Assembly (NCBI RefSeq): GCF_000023885.1
Contig: NC_013165.1
Span: 992,001 to 1,056,000, forward strand
Direction: 5' to 3'
From: Slackia heliotrinireducens DSM 20476
Lineage (GTDB): Bacteria > Actinomycetota > Coriobacteriia > Coriobacteriales > Eggerthellaceae
DNA: 64,000 nucleotides
Within the stretch, counting starts at the first letter, position 1. Every line of letters starts with the position of its first letter. Below, piece after piece: positions 1 through 8,700 of this stretch. The notes beneath the pieces were generated by a model that saw only the letters and a list, made by a program, of their open reading frames with translations, was not told the origin of the DNA and searched no databases. The position numbers and the translations under genes are program-made.

Positions 1-1
1 C

Positions 2-2887
2 GACGCACTGCCGGCCGTGGTTGAGGATTACATGCACCAGGTCAACGCCAAGCTGGGCACCAACTACGAGCTGTTCAACTATTACGGCGCCGAAGACGCC
101 GACCGCGTGATCGTGGCCATGGGCAGCTTCTGCGACGTTGCCGAAGAGGTCATCGACTACCTGAACGCCCACGGCGAGAAGGTGGGTTTGATCAAGGTTC
201 GCCTGTACCGTCCGTTCGTGTCTGCGAAGTTCGCGGCGGCGCTGCCGAAGACCTGCACCAAGCTGGCTGTTCTGGACCGCACCAAGGAGCCGGGTTCGCT
301 GGGCGAACCTCTGTACCTGGATGTCGTCAGCGCTCTGGCTCATGAGGGCATCACCGGAATCACGGTGTGCGGCGGCCGTTACGGCTTGGGTTCGAAGGAC
401 ACCCCGCCCGCATCCGTGTTCGCCATCTTCAAGGAGCTCGAGAAGGACGACCCGAAGCGCGAGTTCACCATCGGCATCGTCGACGACGTGACGAACCTGT
501 CCCTCGAAGAGGATCCGAACTGCCCGAACACCGCTTCCGAAGGCACCATCGAGTGCAAGTTCTGGGGTCTGGGCGGCGACGGCACCGTCGGCGCGAACAA
601 GAACTCGATCAAGATCATCGGCGACCATACCGACAAGTACGTGCAGGCTTACTTCCAGTACGACTCCAAGAAGACCGGCGGCATCACCGTCAGCCACCTG
701 CGTTTCGGCGACACGTTCATCCGCAGCCCGTACTATGTGAACAAGGCCGACTTCGTTGCGTGCCACATGCCTGCATACATCACCAAGGGCTTCCCGATCG
801 TCCGCGACGTCAAGCCGGGCGGCACGCTGCTCATCAACTGCCAGTGGGATCTGGAAGAGCTCGAGCATCATTTGTCCGCCGAAGCCAAGCGTTACATCGC
901 GGCAAATGATATCAACCTGTACACCATCAACGCCATCGACCTGGCCATCGAAATCGGCATGGGCAAGCGTACCAACACCATCCTTCAGTCCGCATTCTTC
1001 GCGCTGGCCAATGTTTTGCCTGCCGAAGAGGCCATCCAGTACATGAAGGATGCCGCCACGAAGAGCTACATGAAGAAGGGCCAGGACGTGGTGGACAAGA
1101 ACCATCGCGCCATCGAGGTGGGCGCAACCGCCTTCGTCAAGGTCGACGTGCCCGCATCCTGGGCCGACGCCGTTGACGAGACCGTGGTTGAAGAGCTTGA
1201 GGGACGCCCCGAGCTGGTCAAACAGGTCCAGGGCATCATGCGGCCGATCGGTCTGATGAACGGCGACAGCCTGCCTGTTTCCGCCTTCATGGATCACGTG
1301 GACGGCCAGTTCGAATTGGGCGCCGCCGCATACGAGAAGCGCGGCGTTGCCGTGAGCGTCCCTGCTTGGAACGCCGAGAAGTGCATCCAGTGCAACCAGT
1401 GCTCTTTCGCCTGCCCCCATGCCACCATCCGTCCGTTCGCTCTGGACGCCGACGAAGCCGCCGCTGCGCCTGAGAACACCGTGCTGCTGCCGATGAAGGG
1501 CAAGGCCAAGGACCTGTATCAGTACACGCTGGCCGTCTCGCCGATGGACTGCATGGGCTGCGGCGTTTGCGTTGACGTGTGCGCGGGCAACCAGTCAATC
1601 CTGAGGAAGAACCCTGAAGCCAAGCCCGAAGAGCTGGTGCTGCACATGGTTCCGTTGGAGAACCGACTGGACGACCAGAAGGTGTTCGACTACTGCGTGG
1701 CCAACGTGGCCGAAAAACCCGAAATCCAGGGCAATACCGTGAAGGACAGCCAGTTCAAGCAGCCGATGCTCGAGTTCTCCGGCGCCTGCGCAGGCTGCGC
1801 CGAGACCAGCTACGCACGCCTGGTGACCCAGCTGTTCGGCGAGCGCATGTACGTGGCCAACGCCACGGGCTGCAGCTCCATTTGGGGCAACCCGGCTGCG
1901 ACCAGCCCTTACACCACCAACAAGCAGGGCTTCGGTCCCGCATGGAACAACTCCCTGTTCGAGGACAACGCCGAACACGGCCTGGGCATGCTGCTCGGCT
2001 ACGAAGCGGTGCGCGACAAGGTCATGGGCGAGACCATGGAACTGGTTGCCCAGGATTGCGGCGACGAGCTTACCGATGCAGCGCTGGCCTGGATCAATGC
2101 GCGCAACGACTCCGCTGAATCCAAGGTTGCGGCAGCTGCCTTCATCAAGCAGCTGGAAGCTGCGGCGCAGGGCGAAGGCGAAGCTGCCGAATTGGCGCAG
2201 GGTATCCTTGAGAACCGCGAGTTCCTGACCAAGAAGAGCTTCTGGATCTTCGGCGGCGACGGCTGGGCATACGACATCGGTTACGGCGGCTTGGACCACG
2301 TCATGGCAAGCGGCAAGGATGTCAACATCTTCGTCTTCGACACCGAGGTGTACTCCAACACCGGCGGTCAGGCCTCCAAGGCGTCCAACATCGGCCAGGT
2401 GGCGCAGTTCGCCGCGGCCGGCAAGGAAATCAAGAAGAAGAGCCTGGCCGAACTGGCCATCTCCTACGGCTACGTGTACGTTGCCCAGGTGGCCATGGGT
2501 GCCAACCCGAACCAGACCATCAAGGCCATCGCCGAGGCCGAGGCGTATCCCGGACCGTCCATCATCATCGGCTACAGCCCCTGCGAGATGCACTCCATCA
2601 AGGGCGGCATGAAGAACAGCCAGGCCGAGATGAAGCGTGCGGTGGAATGCGGATACTGGAACCTGTACCGCTACAACCCGGCTGCCGAGCCTGGCCAGAG
2701 GTTCACGCTGGACAGCAAGGAGCCCGCAGGCGGTTACCGCGAGTTCCTGATGAACGAGGCACGCTACAGCCGTCTGACCCGCGAGTTCCCGGAGCGCGCT
2801 GAGGAACTGTTCGTGCGCAACGAGGCTGCGGCCATGGAACGCTACAACCATCTGGTGAAGCTGAAGGAGATGTTCTCCGAGGCATAA
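2..2887 (+). CDS. nifJ: Pyruvate:ferredoxin (flavodoxin) oxidoreductase, 5' end cut by window
   Basis: This enzyme oxidises pyruvate with CoA to acetyl-CoA and CO2 and passes electrons to ferredoxin or flavodoxin, the central pyruvate step of many anaerobes. The open frame runs to the window edge, so the N-terminal part is missing: about 960 residues are visible against roughly 1170-1190 in the family. Two 4Fe-4S cluster motifs (CIQCNQC near 1382 and CMGCGVC near 1550) mark the ferredoxin-like domain. A CAGCAETSYARL segment near 1785 and a thiamine-diphosphate motif (GDGW through YSNTGG, about 2257-2370) mark the C-terminal domain. The internal GTG at 17 is not the true start. A strong hairpin follows the stop. 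Confidence 0.95.
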   Translation, partial: DALPAVVEDYMHQVNAKLGTNYELFNYYGAEDADRVIVAMGSFCDVAEEVIDYLNAHGEKVGLIKVRLYRPFVSAKFAAALPKTCTKLAVLDRTKEPGSLGEPLYLDVVSALAHEGITGITVCGGRYGLGSKDTPPASVFAIFKELEKDDPKREFTIGIVDDVTNLSLEEDPNCPNTASEGTIECKFWGLGGDGTVGANKNSIKIIGDHTDKYVQAYFQYDSKKTGGITVSHLRFGDTFIRSPYYVNKADFVACHMPAYITKGFPIVRDVKPGGTLLINCQWDLEELEHHLSAEAKRYIAANDINLYTINAIDLAIEIGMGKRTNTILQSAFFALANVLPAEEAIQYMKDAATKSYMKKGQDVVDKNHRAIEVGATAFVKVDVPASWADAVDETVVEELEGRPELVKQVQGIMRPIGLMNGDSLPVSAFMDHVDGQFELGAAAYEKRGVAVSVPAWNAEKCIQCNQCSFACPHATIRPFALDADEAAAAPENTVLLPMKGKAKDLYQYTLAVSPMDCMGCGVCVDVCAGNQSILRKNPEAKPEELVLHMVPLENRLDDQKVFDYCVANVAEKPEIQGNTVKDSQFKQPMLEFSGACAGCAETSYARLVTQLFGERMYVANATGCSSIWGNPAATSPYTTNKQGFGPAWNNSLFEDNAEHGLGMLLGYEAVRDKVMGETMELVAQDCGDELTDAALAWINARNDSAESKVAAAAFIKQLEAAAQGEGEAAELAQGILENREFLTKKSFWIFGGDGWAYDIGYGGLDHVMASGKDVNIFVFDTEVYSNTGGQASKASNIGQVAQFAAAGKEIKKKSLAELAISYGYVYVAQVAMGANPNQTIKAIAEAEAYPGPSIIIGYSPCEMHSIKGGMKNSQAEMKRAVECGYWNLYRYNPAAEPGQRFTLDSKEPAGGYREFLMNEARYSRLTREFPERAEELFVRNEAAAMERYNHLVKLKEMFSEA

Positions 2888-2912
2888 GGCCTGAAGGTCC
2901 ATATGGAAACGA

Positions 2913-2943
2913 AAAGGGAGGGGCTTCGGCTCCTCCCTTTCTT
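2913..2943 (+). terminator. Rho-independent terminator after nifJ
   Basis: AAAGGGAGG pairs with CCTCCCTTT, extended by three more pairs and closed by a TTCG tetraloop, followed by a T-rich stretch. It lies 26 bases after the nifJ stop and isolates nifJ from the convergent minus-strand RyR gene. Confidence 0.85.
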
Positions 2944-2992
2944 GTTCGCCCCGCTGTTCAGGGGCGGGGTGCACGATTCGTATCGCTTCGGG

Positions 2993-4522
2993 TTATCGGG
3001 TGATGCACAGGCCTCGGGAGGCGAGCAGGGTGGGAAGGTTGCGAAGCTGACGTCGGTTGCAGTCTCGGGCCCGCTCGGGCAGCGCCTCCCAGGGAACCAG
3101 GTAGGGCGACTGCTTGGCGGCTGTGTCCTTTGTCGGAGACAGTGTCCAGCCGGCGGCAATTCGCTCTGCAAGCCAGCGTCGGTGCTCCAGAACCGCCAGA
3201 CATTCCACCTCGCTGGGGGAGAGCCTGTCCACACGCTGGTCTGGGTAGCAGGTGCCGATGGGAGAGATTCGGTATCCCAGGATCTTCAACATGTCGGGAA
3301 TGCTCTGGATACGCTGGATGCCCGACATGCGCAGGTCGACGGGTTGGTCGTCGTAGGTTTTGAATTCGGGGGAGCCGCCCAGCTCCGTCTGGCCGGAAAG
3401 ATACACGTCGTAGGAGGACCGGGCCAAGTCTGTGATGATGTCCTCGTGGACGGTTCCGCCGTCCATCGTTAACAGGTCCACGGATTCGACGGCCAGGGGG
3501 CGGGCGACGTGCGGACCGTAGACGGCGCAGACCAGCGTGTTCCAGACGAGCTGCTCTTTGTAGATCAGCCACGGGGGCAGAACGGTTCCGTAGCCGTCGG
3601 CTTCATAATCGGGATTCATGGCGCGTTGGGCGCGAATGATTTGGAGCAGGTCGCCTACCGGCATGTCCTGCCAGCGGGATTCCATGTCGTCAGCCGAGAT
3701 TTCCCGCTCGTATCCGTCCAGGGCCTCGCGGAACGAGTCTACGAAATAGCCTCGGGCGGATTCTGCATACCCCACGCGTTTGAAGCAGGCGTCCAGCTCG
3801 GACACGACGAGCAGCATGATGTCGGCATTGTCGTACCAGCCGCCGGCTACCATGGGGATGCGGTCCTGCAGACACCACGCCGGCAGGATGTCGAAAAGGG
3901 CGTCCAGCGGATTTCCGCCTTCGAGGGTCTGGTAGATTCGGGCCTCGGCCTCCACGTCGGCAACCAATCGCACGATGTCCGCCGCCTGTTCGGCGGGCTT
4001 GTATCCGGCAATCTCCAATGCGCAGGTCCGAAACTCTGGAACGGGACCTTTCCCGCCGTTCTTCCCATCGGCGCCGCGGCGGTTGTTGACCGCGAAGGGT
4101 GGGCAGAAGCGTCCGAAAGTGGCAGTGACGTCCTCGGGGTCGAGGGTGTTCAGGCGCAGGGTGTGGCTGTTCCACACGGCGATGCTCTTCAGACAGGCAC
4201 GGGCGTCGCAGGCGTCGGGAAACGTCGAGACGATGCGATCCTCATAGGCCGCCAGCCAGTAATTCGCGTTGAACAGCATGCGGTCCACGGCGCTTTGGGT
4301 GCCCCTTGCAAGGCCTTGCCTGTCGTCGGATGCGACGGCTCCGTTGTCGGCGGAGGCGCCTTCGGTGGCGAAGACGTAGGCCTGATAGGCGGCGATGATG
4401 GTTTTCAGGACCTCGATGGGTTTAAGCGGGTTGCCGGCGGATGCACGTTTGCGCTCCTCGGCGCGAAGGGCCTCGCGGGCGGCGTCTGCAGCGGTTGGCG
4501 GCAGAGGCTTTCGTTTCGTCAT
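2993..4522 (-). CDS. RyR-domain protein, partner of upstream TIR gene
   Basis: A 509-residue soluble protein with no signal peptide or membrane segment. The C-terminal part, about residues 437-505, matches the ryanodine-receptor (RyR) repeat: an LAVLEHRRWLAERIAAGW core, then LVPWEALPERARDCNRRQLRNLP. The first 430 residues are not recognised. Bacterial RyR domains are, from memory, predicted ligand-sensing modules found in conflict systems and near NAD/nucleotide-processing proteins. A Shine-Dalgarno AAAGGAG sits 6 bases before the ATG. The gene lies 94 bases downstream of the TIR gene on the same strand, so co-transcription is likely, but the gap has its own promoter-like sequence and a copy of a shared 12-bp motif. 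The domain call is by eye; the function is unknown. Confidence 0.75.
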   Translation of the reverse strand: MTKRKPLPPTAADAAREALRAEERKRASAGNPLKPIEVLKTIIAAYQAYVFATEGASADNGAVASDDRQGLARGTQSAVDRMLFNANYWLAAYEDRIVSTFPDACDARACLKSIAVWNSHTLRLNTLDPEDVTATFGRFCPPFAVNNRRGADGKNGGKGPVPEFRTCALEIAGYKPAEQAADIVRLVADVEAEARIYQTLEGGNPLDALFDILPAWCLQDRIPMVAGGWYDNADIMLLVVSELDACFKRVGYAESARGYFVDSFREALDGYEREISADDMESRWQDMPVGDLLQIIRAQRAMNPDYEADGYGTVLPPWLIYKEQLVWNTLVCAVYGPHVARPLAVESVDLLTMDGGTVHEDIITDLARSSYDVYLSGQTELGGSPEFKTYDDQPVDLRMSGIQRIQSIPDMLKILGYRISPIGTCYPDQRVDRLSPSEVECLAVLEHRRWLAERIAAGWTLSPTKDTAAKQSPYLVPWEALPERARDCNRRQLRNLPTLLASRGLCITR

Positions 4523-4582
4523 CGTCGGCTCCTTTGGTCGGCTTGGTCTGCTTGCCTATGATACGCCTGTGCCAGGCCTTGC

Positions 4583-4594
4583 CATTGGGCAATG
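4583..4594. promoter_or_regulatory. Putative operator, copy 1 of CATTGGGCAATG
   Basis: A 12-bp interrupted palindrome with arms CATTG and CAATG and a 2-base centre, 61-72 bases upstream of the RyR start. On the minus strand it is followed 19 bases later by a -10-like TATCAT. The same 12 bases occur at 7331-7342 and, inverted, at 10830-10841. An operator role is inferred. Confidence 0.5.
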
Positions 4595-4616
4595 CGCGGG
4601 CCGTGGCGCGGACGCG

Positions 4617-7244
4617 TCATTTCGTCTGGGCCAGGATGCTGCAGGCCAACTCCACGAGCTGGTTGCGGCTGTAGTAGGGCATGGTGAAAACCCCGAGGGC
4701 GTCTTCGGCATATATTTCGGTTTCGTCGGCGGATACCGCTATGCCGCAGTAGATTTCGCTTTCGACGGTGAGCCGGCCGTCTTCGATGCGGAGGACATAG
4801 AGCGTGGGGAAGTCGTCTGACGCGTCGGCATCGGGGTTGTATGTGGAGGCGAACACGCGGGTTGCATCGCTTGAGAACCTTGCCGTATGCAGGGCCGGCA
4901 AAGTCTCTTCGCAGGTTGCCACGGCATTGCCTTGCGGGTCGAGCAGCATGCAGCACCCTGATTCGTCCTGCGCGAATACGCCTATGCCATCAGGGGATTC
5001 GACGGCGATCCGAGCTCTGTCGGGCATGGTGTCCAGAGCTGCATCTTGCGTAAGCTGCAGGGCTTCGGCGGCTACGGTCTGTGCGTCGTCTGCGCAGGGC
5101 GTTCTTTCGAGCACGTTCCATTGCAAGTCGGTGCGCCATACGGAGATGAGCGACGGGTTGTCAGCGGAACGGCCTATGTGCAGGAACGGCGTGCGGGTGC
5201 CGCCGACATAGCTCAGGCCGTTGCCCGCGCTGTCCAGACGAAGGCCTGAATCAAGGTCCATGATAGAGTCGAACCCTTCGGGGGCAAGAGGCTGGCGGAT
5301 GAGGGTTTTTCCGTCTGCCAACGTGATAAGCAACGCTCCGACAATCGGTTCCTGGTCGCTCCAGATGAAATCGACCTGCACTATGGGCGCTTCAAAGTCG
5401 GTTGTGTAAAGGACGGAGCCGTCGGTGCGATCGATGGCGACAAGCGAGGTGCCTGCTCCTGCAATCAGGGCACCCTCGCCTAGATTGGCGATGCCGTAAA
5501 CGCGAGGTATGCCGTAGTCGAGTGCCGTATCTCCCGACGTGCCGACGGTGCGCCCCGACGATTCGCCGTCGAACTGCCAGATCAGATTCATGTCGGCGTC
5601 GAAGGCCTGGATCGCGTAGGGCGTGGCAAGCGATCTGGCAAGCGCGTCTGCATCGTAGGAGGTCACAAAGCAGATGTCATCTGCAACAACAAGGGATGAC
5701 GCATTCGGATGGGCGAGGGCTGCGGCATGCATGCAGGTGTCGTCGGCGGCCGCCATGTCGATGTAAGCGACGGTATCGCCGGCTGCGACGAAAACGTCGG
5801 AGGCTAAGGTGCCGAAACCCATGAGCACAGGTTCGGTTCCGGAGGCGTGGTTCGCGCTGATGGTTGCAGAGGGGTCGTCAAGTCCCGGATTGGGAAGGGT
5901 TTTGGTCCCGATGCCGTGCGAAGAGGCCGTGTCTACGACGCCGACGTTCAGGTCCTCGCCGTCCAGCCCGACAAAGCCCAAGCTCTTTCCGTCCGCTGAG
6001 ACGGTCTGGCCGAAGGTTGCGACGTTCTCGACGTTCCACACGAGGTGCCCGGATGTCGTGTCAAAGCAGGCGAACACGCCGGGGTGCCCGGTGCCCATGC
6101 AATAGAGCACATCGCCCCAAGCGGCAAGGCGCAGCAGTTCGGGGGTCTGCTCGAAGGGCGTATCGCCGGGTAAGTCGCAGGTGGCGCGCAATGCACCGGT
6201 TGCTGCATCGTAGATGTTGATCTCGGCCCGGTCGTCGATGGTTGCAAACCAGGTGTATTCGGGATTGACGGTCCAGGACACAATAGGACGTTTATGCTCG
6301 AGCGTGTAGCAGGGCGACCACCACATGTCGGATTGAGGGTAGGCGCCGACAGCCTGCTCCAAGGCGCGTTGCGCTTCGGGGGTGAGGGCATCCGGGTCGT
6401 CGGAAACTGTGGCCAGGATGGCGTCGAGCGCCCCGTATCGGTCGCCGGAGGCGAGCAACACGTCGGCGTCTGCTGCCGCATGGCGCGACTGTTCAAGCCG
6501 GGTTTCGACCTGACTGGCTTCGATCTGGGCGTTCTTGGCGTGGGTGTAGAATCCGGTCGCCGTTGCGGCTATGGCGAAGGCGGCGACGATGCCTGCGACT
6601 CTGCGGATCTTTCGGACTCGTTCGCGCTGGCGCAGGTCGTCGAAGCCGCAGCCCACGATGCCTGCGATAAGTCGGAGGGCTTCCTGCCTGAAGGGCAGGT
6701 TCGTTGCGGGGCGGAAGTCGGCGGCCACATGGCTTGTTGCCCGAAGCCCGAACGACCCGTCGGCGTCTTTCGCCAGGATGTGGGACAGCGCCGGCGGAAT
6801 TCCTTCTTTGGAGGCACCGTCTGCCAACGCGAGGAATATGCGCTCGCGGCCGTGGTAGGTCGCGAATTCGACGACCTCGCGGTTCACCCATGCGCTTTCC
6901 GGAGTCTTAGGCGAACAGACGACGATGAGCGTCCGGGAGCGCCGCAGGGCGTTGGAAATGCGCGTCGGCAGCTCGCCTGAGGCGGGCAGTTCGTCCTGGT
7001 CGCGGAAGACGCGTCCGAGTTTGCGGCTGGCGGCGGGGGAGTTCACGCCGCGGGGCAACCGATAGGCCTCGATGGCGGATTGGATGCGTTTTGCCAGGTC
7101 GGTGTCGCGATCAACATGGCGGTAGCTGATGAACGCCACGTATTCGTACTCGTCGTAGGAAGGTGCGAAGGGCTGCTGAGCTCCGCAGTGCGGGCAGAAT
7201 GCGGCGTAATCCGCAATCTCGCTGCCGCAGGCGACGCATCCCAT
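4617..7244 (-). CDS. Zinc-ribbon/TIR/membrane/beta-propeller protein
   Basis: An 875-residue multidomain protein. Residues 1-20 form a zinc ribbon (C3, C6, C17, C20). About 34-190 is a TIR domain starting FISYRHVDRD, with FRDQDELPASGEL and a SAWVNRE segment whose Glu fits the catalytic Glu of NAD-cleaving TIR domains. A single hydrophobic helix lies near residues 213-235 behind a basic RVRKIRR stretch. The remaining ~600 residues look like repeated beta-propeller blades (WD40/PQQ-like). The TIR domain should be cytoplasmic; the propeller would then lie outside the membrane. The gene sits between an XRE regulator gene and the RyR gene on the same strand. Domains are clear; NADase activity and a role in defence or signalling are inferred. 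Confidence 0.85.
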   Translation of the reverse strand: MGCVACGSEIADYAAFCPHCGAQQPFAPSYDEYEYVAFISYRHVDRDTDLAKRIQSAIEAYRLPRGVNSPAASRKLGRVFRDQDELPASGELPTRISNALRRSRTLIVVCSPKTPESAWVNREVVEFATYHGRERIFLALADGASKEGIPPALSHILAKDADGSFGLRATSHVAADFRPATNLPFRQEALRLIAGIVGCGFDDLRQRERVRKIRRVAGIVAAFAIAATATGFYTHAKNAQIEASQVETRLEQSRHAAADADVLLASGDRYGALDAILATVSDDPDALTPEAQRALEQAVGAYPQSDMWWSPCYTLEHKRPIVSWTVNPEYTWFATIDDRAEINIYDAATGALRATCDLPGDTPFEQTPELLRLAAWGDVLYCMGTGHPGVFACFDTTSGHLVWNVENVATFGQTVSADGKSLGFVGLDGEDLNVGVVDTASSHGIGTKTLPNPGLDDPSATISANHASGTEPVLMGFGTLASDVFVAAGDTVAYIDMAAADDTCMHAAALAHPNASSLVVADDICFVTSYDADALARSLATPYAIQAFDADMNLIWQFDGESSGRTVGTSGDTALDYGIPRVYGIANLGEGALIAGAGTSLVAIDRTDGSVLYTTDFEAPIVQVDFIWSDQEPIVGALLITLADGKTLIRQPLAPEGFDSIMDLDSGLRLDSAGNGLSYVGGTRTPFLHIGRSADNPSLISVWRTDLQWNVLERTPCADDAQTVAAEALQLTQDAALDTMPDRARIAVESPDGIGVFAQDESGCCMLLDPQGNAVATCEETLPALHTARFSSDATRVFASTYNPDADASDDFPTLYVLRIEDGRLTVESEIYCGIAVSADETEIYAEDALGVFTMPYYSRNQLVELACSILAQTK

Positions 7245-7314
7245 GACCGTTTCCTTTCACTATTCGAACGAACTCATACTACCATGGGTGGCAAAACAGG
7301 TGGTGGCGAGCGAA

Positions 7315-7326
7315 GGGCGCGCGCCC
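7315..7326. repeat. GC palindrome in the TIR gene leader
   Basis: GGGCGCGCGCCC is a perfect 12-bp palindrome, 71-82 bases upstream of the TIR start and just downstream of the shared operator-like motif in the direction of transcription. It could form a short hairpin in the leader RNA or be a protein site. No function can be assigned. Confidence 0.35.
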
Positions 7327-7330
7327 CTCG

Positions 7331-7342
7331 CATTGGGCAATG
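7331..7342. promoter_or_regulatory. Putative operator, copy 2 of CATTGGGCAATG
   Basis: Identical to the motif at 4583-4594 and placed 87-98 bases upstream of the TIR start codon. The nearest -10-like sequence on the minus strand (TAGTAT, near 7280) is about 50 bases downstream, so the geometry differs from the other two copies. Confidence 0.5.
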
Positions 7343-7398
7343 GTACGGAATCGCAGGAGTTATAGTTCAAACAGAAGGATTGATTGCCGAATAAGAGG

Positions 7399-7629
7399 CT
7401 AGTAGTGGAACAGCTCTTCGAAGGCGACGTCCAATCCATCAGCGATGCGCATGAGCGTGCTTATGGTTGGATTTGCCGTGCCGGATTCGATTCGGTTAAG
7501 GGTGACTCGGTCGAGTTCGAGCACTAATGCCAGGCGGCGTTGGGACATGCCCTTTTCCTCACGGAGCTTGGCTATGCGCACTCCGAGCTTTCGTTTGGAT
7601 TCGATATGTTCGACAAATTTTTCGGTCAT
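7399..7629 (-). CDS. XRE-family helix-turn-helix regulator
   Basis: A 76-residue single-domain DNA-binding protein. A Cro/C1-type HTH covers about residues 17-71: LGVRIAKLREEKGMSQRRLA, then a recognition helix ending NRIESG and the typical ISTLMRIADGLDV. It lies 154 bases upstream of the TIR gene on the same strand and is the likely local regulator. Its promoter (-35 TTGATA at 7691-7696, -10 TATATC at 7667-7672, minus strand, 18-base spacer) overlaps an 18-bp dyad that recurs in front of the ankyrin cassette, which suggests autorepression. The target genes are inferred. Confidence 0.9.
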   Translation of the reverse strand: MTEKFVEHIESKRKLGVRIAKLREEKGMSQRRLALVLELDRVTLNRIESGTANPTISTLMRIADGLDVAFEELFHY

Positions 7630-7661
7630 ATGACAAGCCTACGCGCCGTGTTTGGTTTGAC

Positions 7662-7679
7662 GGTAGGATATAACCAACC
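7662..7679. promoter_or_regulatory. Dyad operator over the XRE promoter
   Basis: GGTAGG-N6-CCAACC overlaps the -10 of the XRE promoter. It matches the dyad at 7883-7900 in 15 of 18 positions. Binding here by the XRE protein would block its own promoter. The protein-site pairing is inferred. Confidence 0.55.
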
Positions 7680-7696
7680 GTTTCCACCAATATCAA
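7667..7696 (-). promoter_or_regulatory. Promoter of the XRE gene
   Basis: Minus-strand -35 TTGATA (7691-7696) and -10 TATATC (7667-7672) with an 18-base spacer, about 38 bases upstream of the XRE start codon. The rest of the roughly 300-base gap 7630-7931 holds a TTTGGC-N5-GCCAAA inverted repeat (7823-7839) and the second dyad; I see no gene in it. Confidence 0.55.
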
Positions 7697-7882
7697 AGAC
7701 CTCTCTGTAGGCGGAGCCGTGAAGGGCAAATGCGAATCACTGTGCCATGCTGAATCTAATCGTATTGTCTTGCCCCAATAGCAATCGATTTGATTCGGCA
7801 GAAACTAGCGACCTTTAATCAATTTGGCTTAATGCCAAAGGGGATGTCGCCTCCTTCGCGGTCTGCCTGATGTATCATGCAT

Positions 7883-7900
7883 GGTAGGATAAACCCTACC
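7883..7900. promoter_or_regulatory. Dyad operator before the ankyrin cassette
   Basis: GGTAGG-N6-CCTACC is a perfect 6-bp inverted repeat with a 6-base spacer, 32 bases upstream of the first ankyrin start codon. It is close in sequence to the dyad on the XRE promoter, so both may be bound by the same regulator. Confidence 0.6.
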
Positions 7901-7931
7901 AAACGGAGGAGAATGTAGGGAAGGTAGTTCG

Positions 7932-8678
7932 ATGTATTTCATCTATGGAGAGAAGGATTCAGCGACGGCCGATCTTTGTAGCAGGCTGTTTGCAGGGAGG
8001 TGTGATCGGTTTCAAATAGACGCATTTCTGCGTAGTGGGGCAGATCCAAATGGGCATGTGATGTATTCGCAAAGTGAAATGCCTGCATACTCGAAACAGA
8101 TAATCTCCCCTTTGGGTATCGCTTGTCTGATGGGGGATTATGAATGTGCTGCCGCTTTGATAGAACGAGGGGCTCGGTGCTGGGACTTCCAAGTGGGGTT
8201 GGTGGGCGAGGCGGCGAGAGGAGGAAACGCGCGTATTGTTGACCTGCTCGTGCGAAACGGCGCCAGCGTCGACGGAGAGAACGGCTCTTACCAGAACCCT
8301 CCTTTGGTCAGGCTGAGCTGCACGCCGCTTGATGATTGGAGGATGGCGGAATGTCTGCTAAAGCATGGTGCCTACCCTGACATTATGGCTCAAAACGGAG
8401 TATTCCCTTTGTATTGTGCCGCCCAGATAGGCAACGTTCAGATGATGAAGTCTCTACTGGAGTACGGTGCGCGAATCAACATGACCACGCCAAGGGGCAA
8501 TACTGCATTGATGAATGCATGCGATGAAGGAGAGACTCAGGCTGTGAAGCTTCTGTTGGACGAAGGCGCTGATGCCAGCCTGAGAAATGCCATGGGTAAG
8601 ACATGCATGGATTTTGCTCGTCAGAACGGTTATGGCTGGATTGTACAACTTCTAAATGATTACGGAGTGCGATGGTAG
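7932..8678 (+). CDS. Ankyrin-repeat protein 1
   Basis: 248 residues, no signal peptide or membrane segment. About five or six ankyrin repeats are visible, for example SPLGIACLMGDYECAAALIE, FPLYCAAQIGNVQMMKSLLE and NTALMNACDEGETQAVKLLL. Ankyrin repeats bind proteins and give no catalytic hint. It is the first gene of a four-gene plus-strand cassette; the gap to the next gene is 22 bases. Base composition looks less GC-rich than the housekeeping genes around the island, which fits acquisition by transfer. Cellular role unknown. Confidence 0.85.
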   Translation: MYFIYGEKDSATADLCSRLFAGRCDRFQIDAFLRSGADPNGHVMYSQSEMPAYSKQIISPLGIACLMGDYECAAALIERGARCWDFQVGLVGEAARGGNARIVDLLVRNGASVDGENGSYQNPPLVRLSCTPLDDWRMAECLLKHGAYPDIMAQNGVFPLYCAAQIGNVQMMKSLLEYGARINMTTPRGNTALMNACDEGETQAVKLLLDEGADASLRNAMGKTCMDFARQNGYGWIVQLLNDYGVRW

Positions 8679-8700
8679 TGTTACTGGAAAGGGGTTCTTC

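Noticed and set aside
1595-2974. A 459-codon minus-strand frame opposite nifJ
   Set aside because: Antisense to conserved nifJ and crosses its terminator; low-complexity composition, no ribosome site.
3509-4561. A 350-codon plus-strand frame opposite the RyR gene
   Set aside because: The minus-strand frame has a good ribosome site and a recognisable RyR domain; the plus frame has neither.
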